Shown here: positions 47,814 through 60,196 of the stretch, one piece after another
Layout of the letters: each line of letters begins with the position of its first letter
Numbering within the stretch: position 1 is the first letter of the stretch
Assembly: GCF_964275005.1 (NCBI RefSeq)
Contig: NC_092701.1
Coordinates: 5,934,715 to 5,998,714 of the forward strand
Direction: 5' to 3'
Source: Diadema setosum
Taxonomy: Eukaryota > Echinodermata > Echinoidea > Diadematoida > Diadematidae
DNA length: 64,000 bases
The notes under the pieces: model-generated
The model's input: the letters and a program-made list of their open reading frames with translations, nothing else
Told to the model about the DNA's origin: nothing
Database searches by the model: none
Program-made: the position numbers and the translations under genes

Positions 47814-49247
47814 CTGTAGCCAACCAAAATACCAAAATATTGAACAATGAATTCAGCCGTGTGAATGTGGAAAGAAACCTTGTTTACTATAGTACAGGGG
47901 CGGATTCGGAACTTCCGTAAAGTTGAGACGCCTTCACAACCTTAAGGGGCGCATGCGCCCCCCCCCCCCCCCACTGCAGTTCGTAATATTAATGCAAATG
48001 TAACAGCTTTGAATATGCCTTGAAACAGTGATACACAGTTACACACAAATAGGGCCATACAATTTCTTAGATAAACGTGTCGTTAAACCGAAGTTTACTT
48101 TCTCTCGCTTCCGGATCATTCTAGTACACGAGAAGTAACGGTTATGTGCAATGTTTCAGACAAAGGGTCGATAAATTCATAGTTCAATTCAAACCAAAAG
48201 ACAAGCTAGTAGATCTGAAACAAACAACAGCACTAATTTTAAAGGCAGGCAAATTCATACCAAACCAAACCAAAACCTCTAATACGTCATTATGAATATG
48301 TTTCATTTGCCGTATGTCAATTCTTCTGTTGTCTATTTACCCACATATAGATGATGTTCGCCTCCTTTTCATATTACCATCACACGTTTTGTTACTATAA
48401 AATAGTTGTCCTTGCCAGTTTCTACCAAAGTTGTTACATTGTACTTGCATACCCCATGAGGGTGAATGAGGTTTGATAAATTGAACTAAAAGTAGTGGTC
48501 CGTAAATTGTTGTAATACATCACCATGCTTTCTGAAGTTTGTTGTCGGAACTTTCTATTCAAAAACCGCTTGGAAGTCAACTGCTAGCGGAATATGAGGT
48601 AGATTTATATTTATCTTGGAAACCATAGAACATAGTCAACAAAGGTCAAACCGTGTGAATTCCGGACATCTTCGTCCCAGGATCCAGCATCAGAAGTGAA
48701 GGAAGTTCAATGCATTTATACATTCAGAAGGTAAGAAAAGTAATATAGTAAAGGCAGTGGTAAATATGTTAGCCTGATTCATAGGTGGGCAGGATTCTGA
48801 GGAGTGCAGAATTATCTATCGACATTATGATAATCTATCGACATTATGATATTAACAGTGTTGATACAAAGACAATTTTCTCCTCATAGTTAAAAAAAAA
48901 AAGCTTGATGGGAGCAAATCATGCCCAATGATCCATAGAACCCGATGAAGACATGCTTACATGTTGTGACTATTGCAGAAGTGGCCTTTCAAATAATTAT
49001 TGCGCCAACTTGATATTCTATTCCGCGCAGATTGCAATAAACTTCTTCATAATTAGCTTATGCCGCAAGCCTTTTTCTAACGAAAAGATGAGCGATACAC
49101 AAAATGCATCATTGACTATGTGCTGACCGACCATAACACTAACAATTTTGAGGTGCCTCAGGTTATTTCATTACGGCATAGTAAAGCTCCATCTTTAACC
49201 TGTACGTTATCATAACGTCTTGTAAATCTACTGTCACGAAGGCCTAC
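47814..49247. other. intron; hAT-like terminus and poly-C run
   Basis: CAGGGGCGGATTCGG at 47896, followed by GGGGCGCATGCGCCCC and a 15-base C run at 47958-47972, looks like one end of a hAT-type element; the same terminus occurs at 26328. The motif TCTATCGACATTATGATA is tandemly duplicated at about 48813-48850. No additional exon recognised. Confidence 0.4.
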
Positions 49248-49409
49248 CTTACAGCTGGAAGCCTTTTCCCCGAGAATCTTCCAGAAGATTCTGTGAAATA
49301 TCGATTTACGTATCATAACTTCTCGCAGTGCAGGACTGGAACAAATAGCTTCCGCTAGGTCACGTAACATAGATTCTCTGCAGCTCCTTTCGTACATAGA
49401 TAATGCTTG
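49248..49409 (-). CDS. LRR-like exon of the NLR-type gene (first after NACHT)
   Basis: 162 nt on the minus strand, from acceptor CCATGACATAG to donor TGTAAG|GTAGGC, phase 0 at both ends. Reads SMYERSCRESMLRDLAEAIC, SSPALREVMIRKSIFHRIFW, then ILGEKASSCK. The DLAEAxCxxPxLxxxxI pattern is the one seen in echinoderm and amphioxus NLR LRR exons from memory. It lies directly downstream of the NACHT exon on the same strand; the intron between holds one MITE. Confidence 0.65.
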
Positions 49410-49613
49410 CTATGTCATGGGAACAAAATATCGATCGAAAAAAAAAAATGTCAAATTGCATAAATCATGACATGCCTGTGTTGAAGGAGGCAAAATTTGA
49501 ACAAATTACATAGATAACGTACGTTCAATTCACATGGCGATTAATAGATGAATGTTTTATAGATAGAAGATGGAGGATTGCATTCAAACGAGCAGAAAGA
49601 CACACATTTAAGA

Positions 49614-50126
49614 AATTGAGTATATGAATATAAGAACGACCCAAGTCCATAGAAGACCATTTCGAGTAAACTAAAAAAAAAAAAACTTCATATGTTTTTT
49701 ATTTGTCCAATAATATTCTATTAACTGTGATGGGAAGGCAACATAGTATATACAAATTAGAACATATATTATCATGACAATTAACATTTACATTAATTGT
49801 GGAGAGGCCATTTTGTGTGGTGGACTTGGGTCGTTCTTTGATTCATATGGACTTGGGCCGTTCTTTGATTCATATACATGATATTCTGCCATAGAGATGA
49901 GAGAAGGATGGGAGAGGGCGCTATTATATGAATGTAAGAATGACCTAAGTCCTGCATTCTTACATTAATATAAGATTTAATTCATTCATTTCAGGCACTT
50001 CCGGGGCTAATTAGGATTTATCATTTATACACAAGATGAGTTTATGCATGAGCTACAATTTCCCATGTCAAACTGAATTTGGCCAAAAATTGGACTTGGG
50101 TCGTTCTTATATTCATATACTCAATT
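49614..50126. mobile_element. 513-bp MITE with perfect ~36-bp TIRs, in an NLR intron
   Basis: AATTGAGTATATGAATATAA followed by GAACGACCCAAGTCC at the left is perfectly mirrored at the right end. The same ACTTGGGTCGTTCTT word recurs inside at about 49826, 49852 and 49940 as subterminal repeats. It sits 70 bp downstream of the NACHT exon's donor. Confidence 0.85.
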
Positions 50127-50196
50127 GCATCGCTTGTTTCTCATAGTATTTTCTGCGACTTATTTATAAATCGATGTCCAAACTTTGATTACTCAC

Positions 50197-51744
50197 CACT
50201 TGATTACAATGCAGCATGAAGACAACTCCTGCATTTGTATGTTCTGATTTACCATACGAGAGCATGTATTCATTCCATTGTTTTCCCACTGCTTTGGTGG
50301 CCTCCTCCGTGTGACATTCAAACGCAACGTCAACACAGATATCGCTGTCATCATATTCTGTCAGGCCGTCGATAATGTCAAATCCAATCTCTTCCTGTAA
50401 AGCTGAGGCGAAGTAGAGTAGATAGCGGAATTCTTCATATCGTCTCAGAAGTTCTAATTTCACTTCGCAGTACTTTTCGCGATTATTGGCAAATAAATCC
50501 GTAATATATACCCCTGCAATGTATTCCTGGAACAATTTGTGGGGAAATGAAACAATTGACTTAATAATGAATGAACTTTTGTCAATATCGCGCCGATGCT
50601 CCCTGCTAGTGATTCTTGTCTCTTTTGTCAAAAGTCCAACTCTGCAGCATGTTTCCATGGCATCCCGACACTCGGTGAAATGTTTTTCTGGAAATGAAAG
50701 CTTCTGGTGAAGTAGACCGTTCAGCGCTATCTCACTTATGTCTTGAATTGCAATTCGGGCTTCTCCCCTATGCTTAGGAAAATCCCGTACATTTTCACAT
50801 TGTTTTGATGCGTAGTGTTCTATCACAAATGAAATTATTTCATCGAAAATTTTGGGAGAAAGTTTGGAATTTTTGCAATTTTTTTCGTCTGTCTTCATTG
50901 AAGTCTTTCCACATGAGGCAAAGCATTGCACAGTAGTTGGGAAAGGGGGCCATGTTCAACCGGATGATATCACCTTCCTCCATGAATCTGATTAAGCTTT
51001 CTGCAAGAGCGTCATTCCCTATAATCCTAAAGTAGCTCCTGATATAAGTTGATACATTTTCCGTGGTAAATCCTTCAATTTTAATGAAGGTGTAGGATGC
51101 GACAAGACTCGTGTCCCTACGGAATCTATCTGCTTTCCATGGTCGTGTGGTCACAATTACCTTGCATGATCTATATTTCTCCAATGTCAGTGTGCGAAGG
51201 ATTACGCTGTTGTCAGTCTCACTCAATTTTCCTGCAAACTCGTCAAACCCATCAAACACAATGAGAACTTTACTATGGTTACTTAAAATGTACTGGTCTA
51301 TCTGGTTTATTGTTGCTGCATTTGAATTAGAGAGATATCCCCTTACAATACCGCCAATACTTTTCTCGTTGGTGACATCTCGGAGAGGAATTACAAGCAC
51401 CATGTCCAGCTCCTGTAGGATCCTTCCCTGGCACCAGTCCCAGGCGATCTTAGAACAAAGAGTCGTTTTGCCGACACCTCCCTCACCTTGTATCACAAGG
51501 CGTTTTGAAAGACTCCCATTTCCAACTTTATTTAGAAGATCATTATATGTTATTGTTGTCTTGTGCATGCAGGTTTGGTCTATTATACTTAAATTGGTAT
51601 AAATGTCATCCAATTCTCCAAGTTCCATAATGTTGAGTGGATCCACTCTGACTGTGCGTCGTAGACTGTGGTAATACACCTTCAGGTCTTCTTTGCATTG
51701 CTGTACCTGGTCATTTGTAAGCGGCGATGGGCTAGGTTCTTGAA
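50197..51744 (-). CDS. NACHT-domain exon of an NLR-type receptor, one frameshift
   Basis: NLR proteins are cytosolic NTPases that sense microbial or damage signals. On the minus strand the exon opens after acceptor TTTCTCTTGACAG (ending at 51745) with VQEPSPSPLTNDQVQQCKED. It then shows the pre-NACHT YYHSLRRTVRVDPL, Walker A VIQGEGGVGKTTLCSKIAWD, Walker B KVLIVFDGFDEF, sensor-type VIVTTRPW, and the winged-helix/HD2 region with FPHKLFQEYIAGVYI. It ends at donor CAAGTG|GTGAGT in phase 0. A one-base shift occurs at about 50846-50853 within an AAAATTTT run: the upstream frame hits TGA, while the downstream frame continues IFDEIISFVIEHYASKQ. Sequence error or a pseudogene. The hydrophobic lead (FFKCVIFFLTFFF) upstream of 51744 is intron polypyrimidine read-through. 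No death-type effector exon is recognised upstream. Confidence 0.85.
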
Positions 51745-53135
51745 CTGTCAAGAGAAACAAAAAAAAAAAAGTTAAAAAAAATATGACGCACTTGAAAAAC
51801 AAATAATCTATTATATTCTAAATATTCGTATTTATGTATACATCTACTGTATATTAATGTATGTATGTTGTCATGAATGTACATACAGTATAATGGTGGT
51901 AATAGTGTATGGTTGCTTCAATGTGTGTATGTAGGTACCCGATAAAGGTTTACTAGATTAGTGGAGAATTTTCTTTTTGGTATAGCTACGGTATATGCAT
52001 GATAAAAGAAAGAGCTCACGCGATCTAATGTTCTAGAAAGTGCTTACATATTTTTCTAAGTGATGTCATACATACATTGTCCTTGTAGCCCAATGTGATT
52101 TGTAGTTATTTTAGTTATGATCGTATGCACATGACAGGAAGTCAGGATATCTTTAAGGCTCTTGAAGTCACAGGTATGTAGCCCCAGGTTGGAGAAAATT
52201 ACCGAAACTTCCAGAAAGGGTGAAGGTAACTATATAAGCCAAAGAAATTCTGAAGTATCCAATGCCTTTGCCCTGAGAGTAACGTCACTTCTGGCTCTGA
52301 TGTGACTTGTTATATTCAGTCCTGTGTTACCTGCTGACCTGCTATATTTGTGGACATAAGCCTGGGAGACACATTGCATGCAGAGAATTGATTTGCTTAC
52401 ATTTGTGACCAACTTCATTCTCATGCGGGCTGGATTCCTAACTGGATATTATTTGATGGATTATCATTCACGCATCGACTAGACGCGGTCGTCATAACGT
52501 CTAGATTCTTCACGTGTCGCTTGGATTAATACTTGGATTACAGTAACTTGTGCTCATTGATTCACGTCAGAGGAATCATTCTTCGATGTATCGAGGGGCG
52601 TTCATTTGTGCATCGAATATTATCTTTGGATTATTTCGGAGGATTGCATGGACCTTGTGATTTTTCATTTTTTTGTATCAAAACACACGAACGTTAGTAA
52701 TTACATTATCATTGTACTGAGATATATAATTGCTTCTATTCATCATTGTCTGTATCCAAAATATATATCAACTGCCTGAACATTAGTTTACTGGTTCTTT
52801 TGTGAGTTCACTCTCAGTGTGATTTTGGTCGATCAATAGATTGATGTGAACAAGGTAAAAAATCTACAGATTATAGATTAAGGGGTTACACAACTCCGGA
52901 TATGTACGTGGGCATAAAGATATCAATGACATCTTTAAATCCAATTGGATTGGCCGCAATGTTTGCATTAATGATGAAAGCAAACAAAACAAAGAGCAAA
53001 TCCCTATAAGTCTGATTTGTTGTTTTTTTTTCGACCAAGCATTTCGCTCTTGCTTTCAAATAGAATTACTGACTGATATTGGTTTGTAACACACGCATAG
53101 TTTGATTGCTCGCATATACACAACAACACTACTAT
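51745..53135. other. upstream intron of the NLR-type gene; no exon seen
   Basis: Expected to contain the effector-domain exon (often a death-fold domain in echinoderm NLRs), but none is recognised on the minus strand. The frame at 52230-52424 has no family resemblance. Confidence 0.4.
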
Positions 53136-54601
53136 AGGTTTTCCCGGTCAATTTCATACTTTTGTCATTCAAGTTCCTATATTCCGAGCATTCGATTTCA
53201 CGCATGCTACGCTCGCAGCACTGAATCAGCAATCAAATTCAAAATCCGGTCATTCGAATTTCAGTATCCGATCATTCAAATTCACTGTCGGAGCATTCAA
53301 ATTCACTATCGGAACATTCAAATTCACTATCGGAGCATTCAAATTTAAGAGAGCAGCACGCATTTCATCAATAAGCATTCAAATTCATGTCAAGCTGGCA
53401 ACGGAATCTCGTCGGTCATTCAAATTCGTGTATAGGCAACCATGTTCCAAATAACTACATTCAGTTTAAAAGAAGTCCTGAATTTAGTTAGTTTAGGGCC
53501 GTGTATGCATGTGTTTCTCACTCTGGCTGTGAATATATTTGGATTTATGATGATTATTTATTTTGCAGTAGAGGTCCACCTGTTAATTGACAATTCTGAA
53601 CTCGCGCTTAGCAAATTGGAATATACAGGCGCATGTCCCTGGGATTGGACATAAAATGGAGGTCCCACGTGTAAAAGAGTCACAACTCATCCACGTAAAA
53701 GATCCTACTTCATTTATTCATCGCAAAGAGCAAAACATCTAACTGGACCCCATATGGAAGACCAGCTTTTGCAGCTGAATATGGGTTATCCAGTCATCTT
53801 CTTTGATAGAAAATGAAACAAACAAACAAAAATTAGGCACTGTATAGGCCTACAGACGAGCATAATACGGAGGGTTGGTTGACACTTTCGAGGAAAAAAA
53901 AACACGATTTCGACTATTTTGAAACTGATACATGAGCATTTTATACGTGTTGTTTGTTGTGTATTGCTGTCTTATTGATTTGATTTTGCGGGACTATGTG
54001 AGATCATTGTGTGTCAGTTTGTCTTACATTGATGAATTGTCATCATGTGGTTGGTGTTAGGGCGTTGCAGTATCATCAAGAAATATGATTACTAGTCGTT
54101 GTGTTGTTTGGATGCACTGCTGATTGGACATTGCAATTTGAAATTTATTGAGATGAATAACAACGAATACATGAACAGAGAAAAATGTAGAACATGTAAA
54201 CAATCCTAATTACACTATATGCAAGCATTCATTGGTTGTGTTGGCCCTTTTTCCTTTCTTTAAAAGTCTCCTCCATTTTCCTCGTTAAATTGATTGCACG
54301 AAGTAGGAACTTGATCGCCTAAAAATGAATTTGAACGCTCCAAACAAGCTCATTGGGACTATCACGTGACTATCGCATGAATTTGAATGCACGAGTAGGA
54401 AAGTCGGTGCTCGCATTTTGAAATTGAATGCCCGATCGTGAATTTGATTTCACGAAAACGAAATAGAACGCTCATAAATGAAACTGATCGCTCGGATTCT
54501 GAATTTGAATGCCCCAATATTTTCGCGTTCGTGCGCTGCGTGAATTTGAATGCACATTAATGAACTTGAGTGACAAATGTATGAAATTGACCGGGAAACC
54601 T
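53136..54601 (+). mobile_element. F3A: 1.47-kb foldback element with ATTCAAATTC arrays
   Basis: Ends AGGTTTTCCCGGTCAATTTC and GAAATTGACCGGGAAACCT. The left arm (53136-53430) is a minisatellite of GAGCATTCAAATTCACTATC-type units, and the right arm (54300-54601) is an inverted array of GAATTTGAATGC-type units. The middle includes ACGTAAAAGATCCTACTTCA and TTTATTCATCGCAAAGAGCA, which I recall as a common echinoderm repeat. F3B is a nearly identical inverted copy. No transposase seen. Confidence 0.8.
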
Positions 54602-55651
54602 TTATTAAACTGATTTTCGTCGAAAATGACAGCAATGCATTATCATAATTTTGCCCCAATTGCTATTATCATATCTATTCAACAACACTACAGATGTAGA
54701 ACTTCTTTAAATGATCCTTTAAAGGGCTTTTTACACTTGTGTTTCTTAACCCCGGACTTTCTCTGACCCAGGACTATCGTTAGTCCCGTACCAATTTTTT
54801 CAGCTTTTTACACTCGCCAATTAGTCCCGTACTATCTCTGGTCCGGGGCCAAGGAGAAAACTGACCTTTTTACACTCGTATTTCTTAGCCCCGGACTTTC
54901 CAAACCACATGAATATTCATGATTACGCTGTGTACTGTACACGTACACGCACGCACCGGCAGCACTTGATTACCTCGTTTCTGATTGGTCAGTGAGGGTC
55001 GGACTTCGTCTCCGTCGCTTAGCCCAGGATTATTTTTTCGTTCTGTTTACACTCACTTTCTTGGCACCGCAATTGCGGTGCTAACCCCTGCTATTTTGCA
55101 GGGCCAGATAGTACCGTACTATCGGTGGGGCTAGCCCACTTTGGCAAAAACGAGTGTAAACAGAAAGTGGGCTAAGGATAGTCCCGTACCAACGGTGGGG
55201 CTAAGGCCCCCCCTTAGCCCCACCGTTGGTCCGGGGCTAAGCAAAAATTTACAAGTGTAAAAAGCCCTTATGTCCACTCTATGACCTTATACGCAATCTC
55301 TATTATGCTTCCTAACTTTCAGTTATTAATTGTTTCCTCGGAAAAGCTTTCATGTGAAATACGAATGTATTGGTGTGACATGTTTCTTGATAGTATGGAA
55401 GCCGCACTCTCGTCAGTTCACTGTGCCCCTCATCCCAAAGCCCGATTCTGACTATTGTGTAAGTCTTATCGGCGCCTCTGACTCAGAAGTCATATATTGC
55501 AAGCCCACTTGTTTCTGAGGCCATATACCGTGTGTTGGTTTGATCACGCGTAATACTTTGGAGATAACTATAGCTACTATAAACAGTGTGTTCGTACCCT
55601 TACTGACAATGATCCAAACATTGATCACGCCACAAACAATAATAGGCCTCT
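54602..55651. other. spacer between F3A and F3B, with a MITE
   Basis: About 1 kb of single-copy-looking DNA forming the loop of the F3A/F3B palindrome. More than half is the foldback MITE at 54722-55270. A short frame at 55330-55518 lies beyond it with no domain. Confidence 0.5.
54722..55270. mobile_element. foldback MITE, AAGGGCTTTTTACACTTG ends
   Basis: AAGGGCTTTTTACACTTG at the left and CAAGTGTAAAAAGCCCTT at the right are perfect inverted repeats. The interior repeats CCCCGGACTTTC/GTCCGGGGCTAA, AGTCCCGTACCAA and TTTTTACACTCG/ACTCACTTTCTTGG in both orientations. GC-rich, contrasting with the AT-rich surroundings. Confidence 0.8.
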
Positions 55652-56377
55652 AGGTTTTCCCGGTCAATTTCATACTTTTGTCACTCAAATTCATTAATGT
55701 GCATTCAAATTCACGCAGCGCACGCACGCGAAAATATTGGGGCATTCAAATTCAGAACCCGAGCGATCAATTTCATTTATGAGCGTTCTATTTCGTTTTC
55801 GTGAAATCAAATTCACGATTGGGCATTCAATTTCAAAATGCGAGCACCGACTTTCCTACTCGTGCATTCAAATTCATACGATAGTCACGTGATAGTCCCA
55901 ATGAGCTTGTTTGGAGCGTTCAAATTCATTTTTAGGCGATCAAGTTCCTACTTCGTGCAATCAATTTAACGAGGAAAATGGAGGAGACTTTTAAAAAAAA
56001 GGAAAAAGGGCCAACACAACCAATGAATGCTTGCATATAGGGCCTAGTGTAATTAGGATTGTTTACATGTTCTACATTGTTCTCTGTTTATGTATTCTTT
56101 GTTTTTCATCTCAATAGATTTCAAATTGCAATGTCCAATCAGCAGTGCATCCAAACAACACAACGACTAGTATCATTTCTTGATGATACTGCATGCTGAC
56201 AACGCCCCAACACCAAAAATATAATGACAATTCCTCAATTCAAGACAAGCTGACACACAATGATCTCACATAGTTCCGCAAAATTGAATCAATAAGACAG
56301 CAATACACAACAGACAACACGTATAAAATGCTCATGCATCAGTTTCAATATAGTCGCAATTGCGTATCCGGGCACTT

Positions 56378-56935
56378 ACCCCCTGGGCAACTACCCTCCT
56401 GATAACTACCACCCGGATAATTACCCCCCAGGTCTATTCCCCCTTAGGGCAACTACCCCCCGGACAATTACCCTCCTAGGGTAATCACCCTCCAGGGCCA
56501 TTACCCCCTAGGACAACTACCACCCGGTCATCTACCCTCCTAGGGCAACTACCCCCAAGGGCAATTACCCCTAGGACATCTACCCCCTGGATAACTACCC
56601 CCTGGGTAACTACCCCCTGGATGACTACCCCCCGGATAACTACCCCCCAGATAACTACCACCCGGATAACTACCCCTGGATAACTACCCCCCGGATTACT
56701 ACCCCCTGGATAACTACCCCCCGGAGAATTACCCCCTGGGTAACTACCCCCCGGATAACTACCCCCAGGATAACTACCACCCGGATAACTACCCCCCGGA
56801 TAATTGCCCCCCGGATAACTACCCCCAGGATAACTACCACCCGGATAATTACTCCCCGGATAACTACTCCCAGGATAACTACCACCCGGATTACTACCCC
56901 CCCCCCCCCATAACCATACCCCGAACCGCCCCCTC
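56378..56935 (-). repeat. left F2 minisatellite, unit GGATAACTACCCCCC
   Basis: About 35 units of 15-17 bp with variants in the C run and in GGATAA/GGGCAA/GGACAA. On the minus strand the 15-bp unit keeps one frame open as repeating GGSYP, which accounts for the 159-residue frame at 56485-56964. That frame shows no sign of being a gene. Confidence 0.95.
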
Positions 56936-57009
56936 CACCCGTTGTAATTTTTCCATAAGTTCATAACACCATATCAGAAGATGCACCTTTCTCTTACACT
57001 GTCATCATT

Positions 57010-57703
57010 TGTGACCCTGCACCTCAAAACAAATAAAAAGTCGCCAGATATGAATTTTTATAGTTAAGACAATATTCTGAAAGAGCAGACTTTAAGCTTT
57101 AAAATGATGTATAACTCAAATCAAATGGACTCTCCTAACCTATCTAAATATTGAAAAGAAAGCACAAACTCAGGAAAAGTGGGAACTGAGAAAAGAGGCT
57201 CTGAAGTACAGTGTCTATTCAAGCGCTTAATCTTTACCAAACCGTGCTGGCTGTGCGATGAATGGGACAAAAAACAGGAAGTAAACCACCAGATTTACAA
57301 CAATGAAGGAATTATCAGATTAAATTGAAATTAAGCATGCCTCATTAACACATTCTGTCCATAATTAATGCCAATTTTCAAAGCAGTAGCACTATCCTTT
57401 CAAAAGTTATTAGAGTTGAAAGTGAAGAGTGTGGACAAGGTTTTTCAGAAATGAAAAAGGGATTCTAAAGACACGCCTAATCACATTATTCTACCAAAAA
57501 TGTTCGAGATAAACTGCTAATAAAACACACTTTCCTGCCCGTTTTATAACATCAAATTTTAGCATAATGTAAAAGAAGACCCGCTCTTTCAGAAAATATG
57601 AAAAAGTCAAGTTCGGCTTGGTTGACCCATTTCACTTATTTTTCAGTCCTCACGCAAAATCAGTGTGTGCGACTTTATGTTCGTTTTGAGGTGCACGGTC
57701 ACA
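57010..57703. mobile_element. MITE, family TGTGACCCTGCACC, copy 3
   Basis: Ends TGTGACCCTGCACCTCAAAA and TTTTGAGGTGCACGGTCACA. The most complete of the three copies. It includes TGAAAGAGCAGACTTTAAGC, CTATTCAAGCGCTTAATC and an inverted inner pair (AAGAGCAGAC...GCTCTTTCAGAAAAT). Confidence 0.8.
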
Positions 57704-58847
57704 TTAACTCTTTTGGCTTGTCATTTTCTACCGTTATAACACATTAGACGATAAACATAAGAAAAGGAGAGTTGATTTCACTGCAATTCATATTCCCTTA
57801 TTATTAGAGAAGGACCCTTCGATATAAAGCCATAATTTCTGATAGGATCCGGGCACGGTTTTATGAAGTCAGTCCTGACAAGCTGTCAGTTCCACACAAT
57901 TACCAATCGTTGTAGGTCGATCAAAGCAGGTCCATGGTAACAAGTCGGTGACTCGAACTTATCAATCAAGCAGAACCCATGGTTTTATTGAAATTATTAG
58001 AGACTAACAAGATGTCATAACTGGCAACTTTTATCAAACGGTGCCCTAATCTGTCATAAGAGTAAGATTACAGCTTGTTTTACATTCAAGTAGAATTGTG
58101 CTAGTTTTCAAATTAAATGTTCTCGACACTTTAAGGGGAAATCCAGTTCAAATATAAGTTAGACTGATTAGAAAGAGTAAAATATTACTAGTTTAACGGT
58201 ATTTCTTTTTTTTTTTACAAAACATCCCTAGTTGTTAACGAAGTCTTTTGTCCTGCACCCTCTTTTTGAATAGATCTATAGAGAGTTGTAGTTGACAGAA
58301 TCCTTTTTACATAATAGGGCTGCTCTGTTTTATCCCGGCCATTTCAAGAGTATTTTTTTTTTCACAAAAACTTGAATCCTTCTTGGAATAACATGCTCTT
58401 TAATATTTCGTAAGGGGTTTCTAATTTTCTCACCCAAAAGATGTTTAAAACCTGAAGTTAGGTCTCGACCAAAACCAGACGATATGTAGTGAAAAATATG
58501 TTGTTGTTTTTTTCAATTCAAATAGCAAACGTTGTTTAACAATATAATACATATAACAATGAGAAACGTAATTTTCTGGGGGGAGTTATTGTAAGAGGGG
58601 TGACTGTTTGGAGCCTAATTTTAATAAGGAGTAATTGTCAAGGAAGGTAATGCTCTGCGGTGATCATACCAAGGAGGTGACAATCTCTTCCCACATTCTT
58701 GATATACTATAGTTGTTAATGCCCAATGATGCAGTAGGGCAATTCTGAAATGAGCGTTAACGGTATAACAGTAAAATAGTTACAAAATTGATGAAACAAT
58801 GCAAAGAGAGGAAATTAAGACAGAGACGAAGAACACAAATAAAGGTA
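57704..58847. other. F2 core, non-coding; partial MITE arm
   Basis: 58313-58488 is one arm of the AGTTTTGGTTGAGA family (GAATAACATGCTCTTTA, GTTAGGTCTCGACCAAAACC). A single AAGGGGAAATCCAG block at 58133 resembles the end of the 5723-6186 element. No gene seen. Confidence 0.5.
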
Positions 58848-60196
58848 CAGTGAACTCCCGTTACAACGAACACGGTTATAACGAAATTTCGTTATGACGA
58901 AGCAAAACTTCTGTACCAAAATTATCGCCATTAAAGTATGGTACAAAATTCGCTTATAACGAAGACGGTTATAACAAAATTTTCGTTATCACGAAGTATT
59001 TTCTGAGCACCACTGACAAAGAAAAATAAAGGAAATGTGCTCCGTTTTAACGAAATGCGGATCGCATTCGAAAATGCGTAGCGGAACAAGCATTTTTAAA
59101 GCGTCTCTGCATGAGCGAATGCATCATTGAATGTTCACTCCGTGTATCACGCACAATTTCCGAGGTGAACTTGCATTATTGTAATACAATAATCTGAATT
59201 CAGATAGGCCTAAGGTTTGTTTCATTGTTCCGAAGTCCTTTAATACAAAAACACAGATTCTGATACAACTAAATGTCCGTAATAGTTCGGAAATTAAATA
59301 TTAAGCACATTTTGGCGTTATTCCATAACAAAGGTTCGTTAATCCGATAATAAAATATGGTCCTTATTCTCATTCTTATACGGTTCGTTAGTCCGAACAT
59401 GGTAGCAATTCACAACGTTCGTTAATCGTAACATTACAAAGATATCGTTAATCCATGGTGAAAAAAGGAGAGTACACGAACAAAACTTAAGAACTGCAAT
59501 CCTTATAATCGTCTTAAGATAAATAAATCTTCGAAATAACTAACCTTTCTCATTTTTTTTTTTCATTAACAAAATTTCTTCGGAATAACGAACCTTATTT
59601 CATTTTCGGATGAAAAAGCCTTCGGAACAACGGACTTTCTGAATAGTGAACCTTTCTCACTTTTTGATTTATAAACCTTCAAAATGACGAACCTCATTTC
59701 ATTTTCAGATCAACGAACCTTCGGAAAATGAACAATATATTATTTTGATCTAAATTATGAACTTTCGGAATAATGATTCTTCAGAAATGCGAACCTTCAG
59801 ATAAACAAACAATCGGAATACCGGGAATGGCGAAACTTCGGAATAAGGAGCCTTCGGAGTAACGTACTTTAGTAAGAAAAGAACCTTTGGAATAGCGAAC
59901 TGTAACCAAATCCTACACCGTCATTTTCTACACATGTGTGACAACACAAACAACTTTATGCTCTTTTTAAAATGTAATATCTAAACGAAATTAAAAAGGT
60001 ATTCTCCCATCTCACATAGCTTTCCAGCGTATGATGAGGATTCAACAAATAGAATTTTTTACGCGTGGTTTCCTTCTTTTCCTTTATACATTGCATATTA
60101 TATTTGTTCGGTTATAATGAAATTTCGTTAAAACGAAAAAAACAAAAAACAAAAAACTGCAGGTCCTGAGCATTTCGTTTTAACGGGAGTGCATTG
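58848..60196. mobile_element. pogo-like non-autonomous element, copy 2 (both ends)
   Basis: Ends CAGTGAACTCCCGTTACAAC and CGTTTTAACGGGAGTGCATTG, flanked by TA on the left and CA (a likely mutated TA) on the right. TTATAACGAAATTTCGTTAT dyads occupy both subterminal regions, and TTCGGAATAACGAAC words occupy the interior. TIRs of the CAGT(G/A)xACTCCCGTT type with a TA target are what I recall for pogo/Tigger-like non-autonomous elements. No transposase. Confidence 0.7.

Noticed and set aside
52230..52424. Possible effector-domain exon of the NLR gene
   Set aside because: No death-fold, CARD or TIR-like pattern could be recognised in the 64-residue frame.
56485..56964. 159-residue Gly/Ser/Tyr/Pro repeat protein on the minus strand
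   Set aside because: A 15-bp minisatellite with no stop in that frame gives GGSYP repeats automatically; no signal peptide, splice context or support beyond the array.
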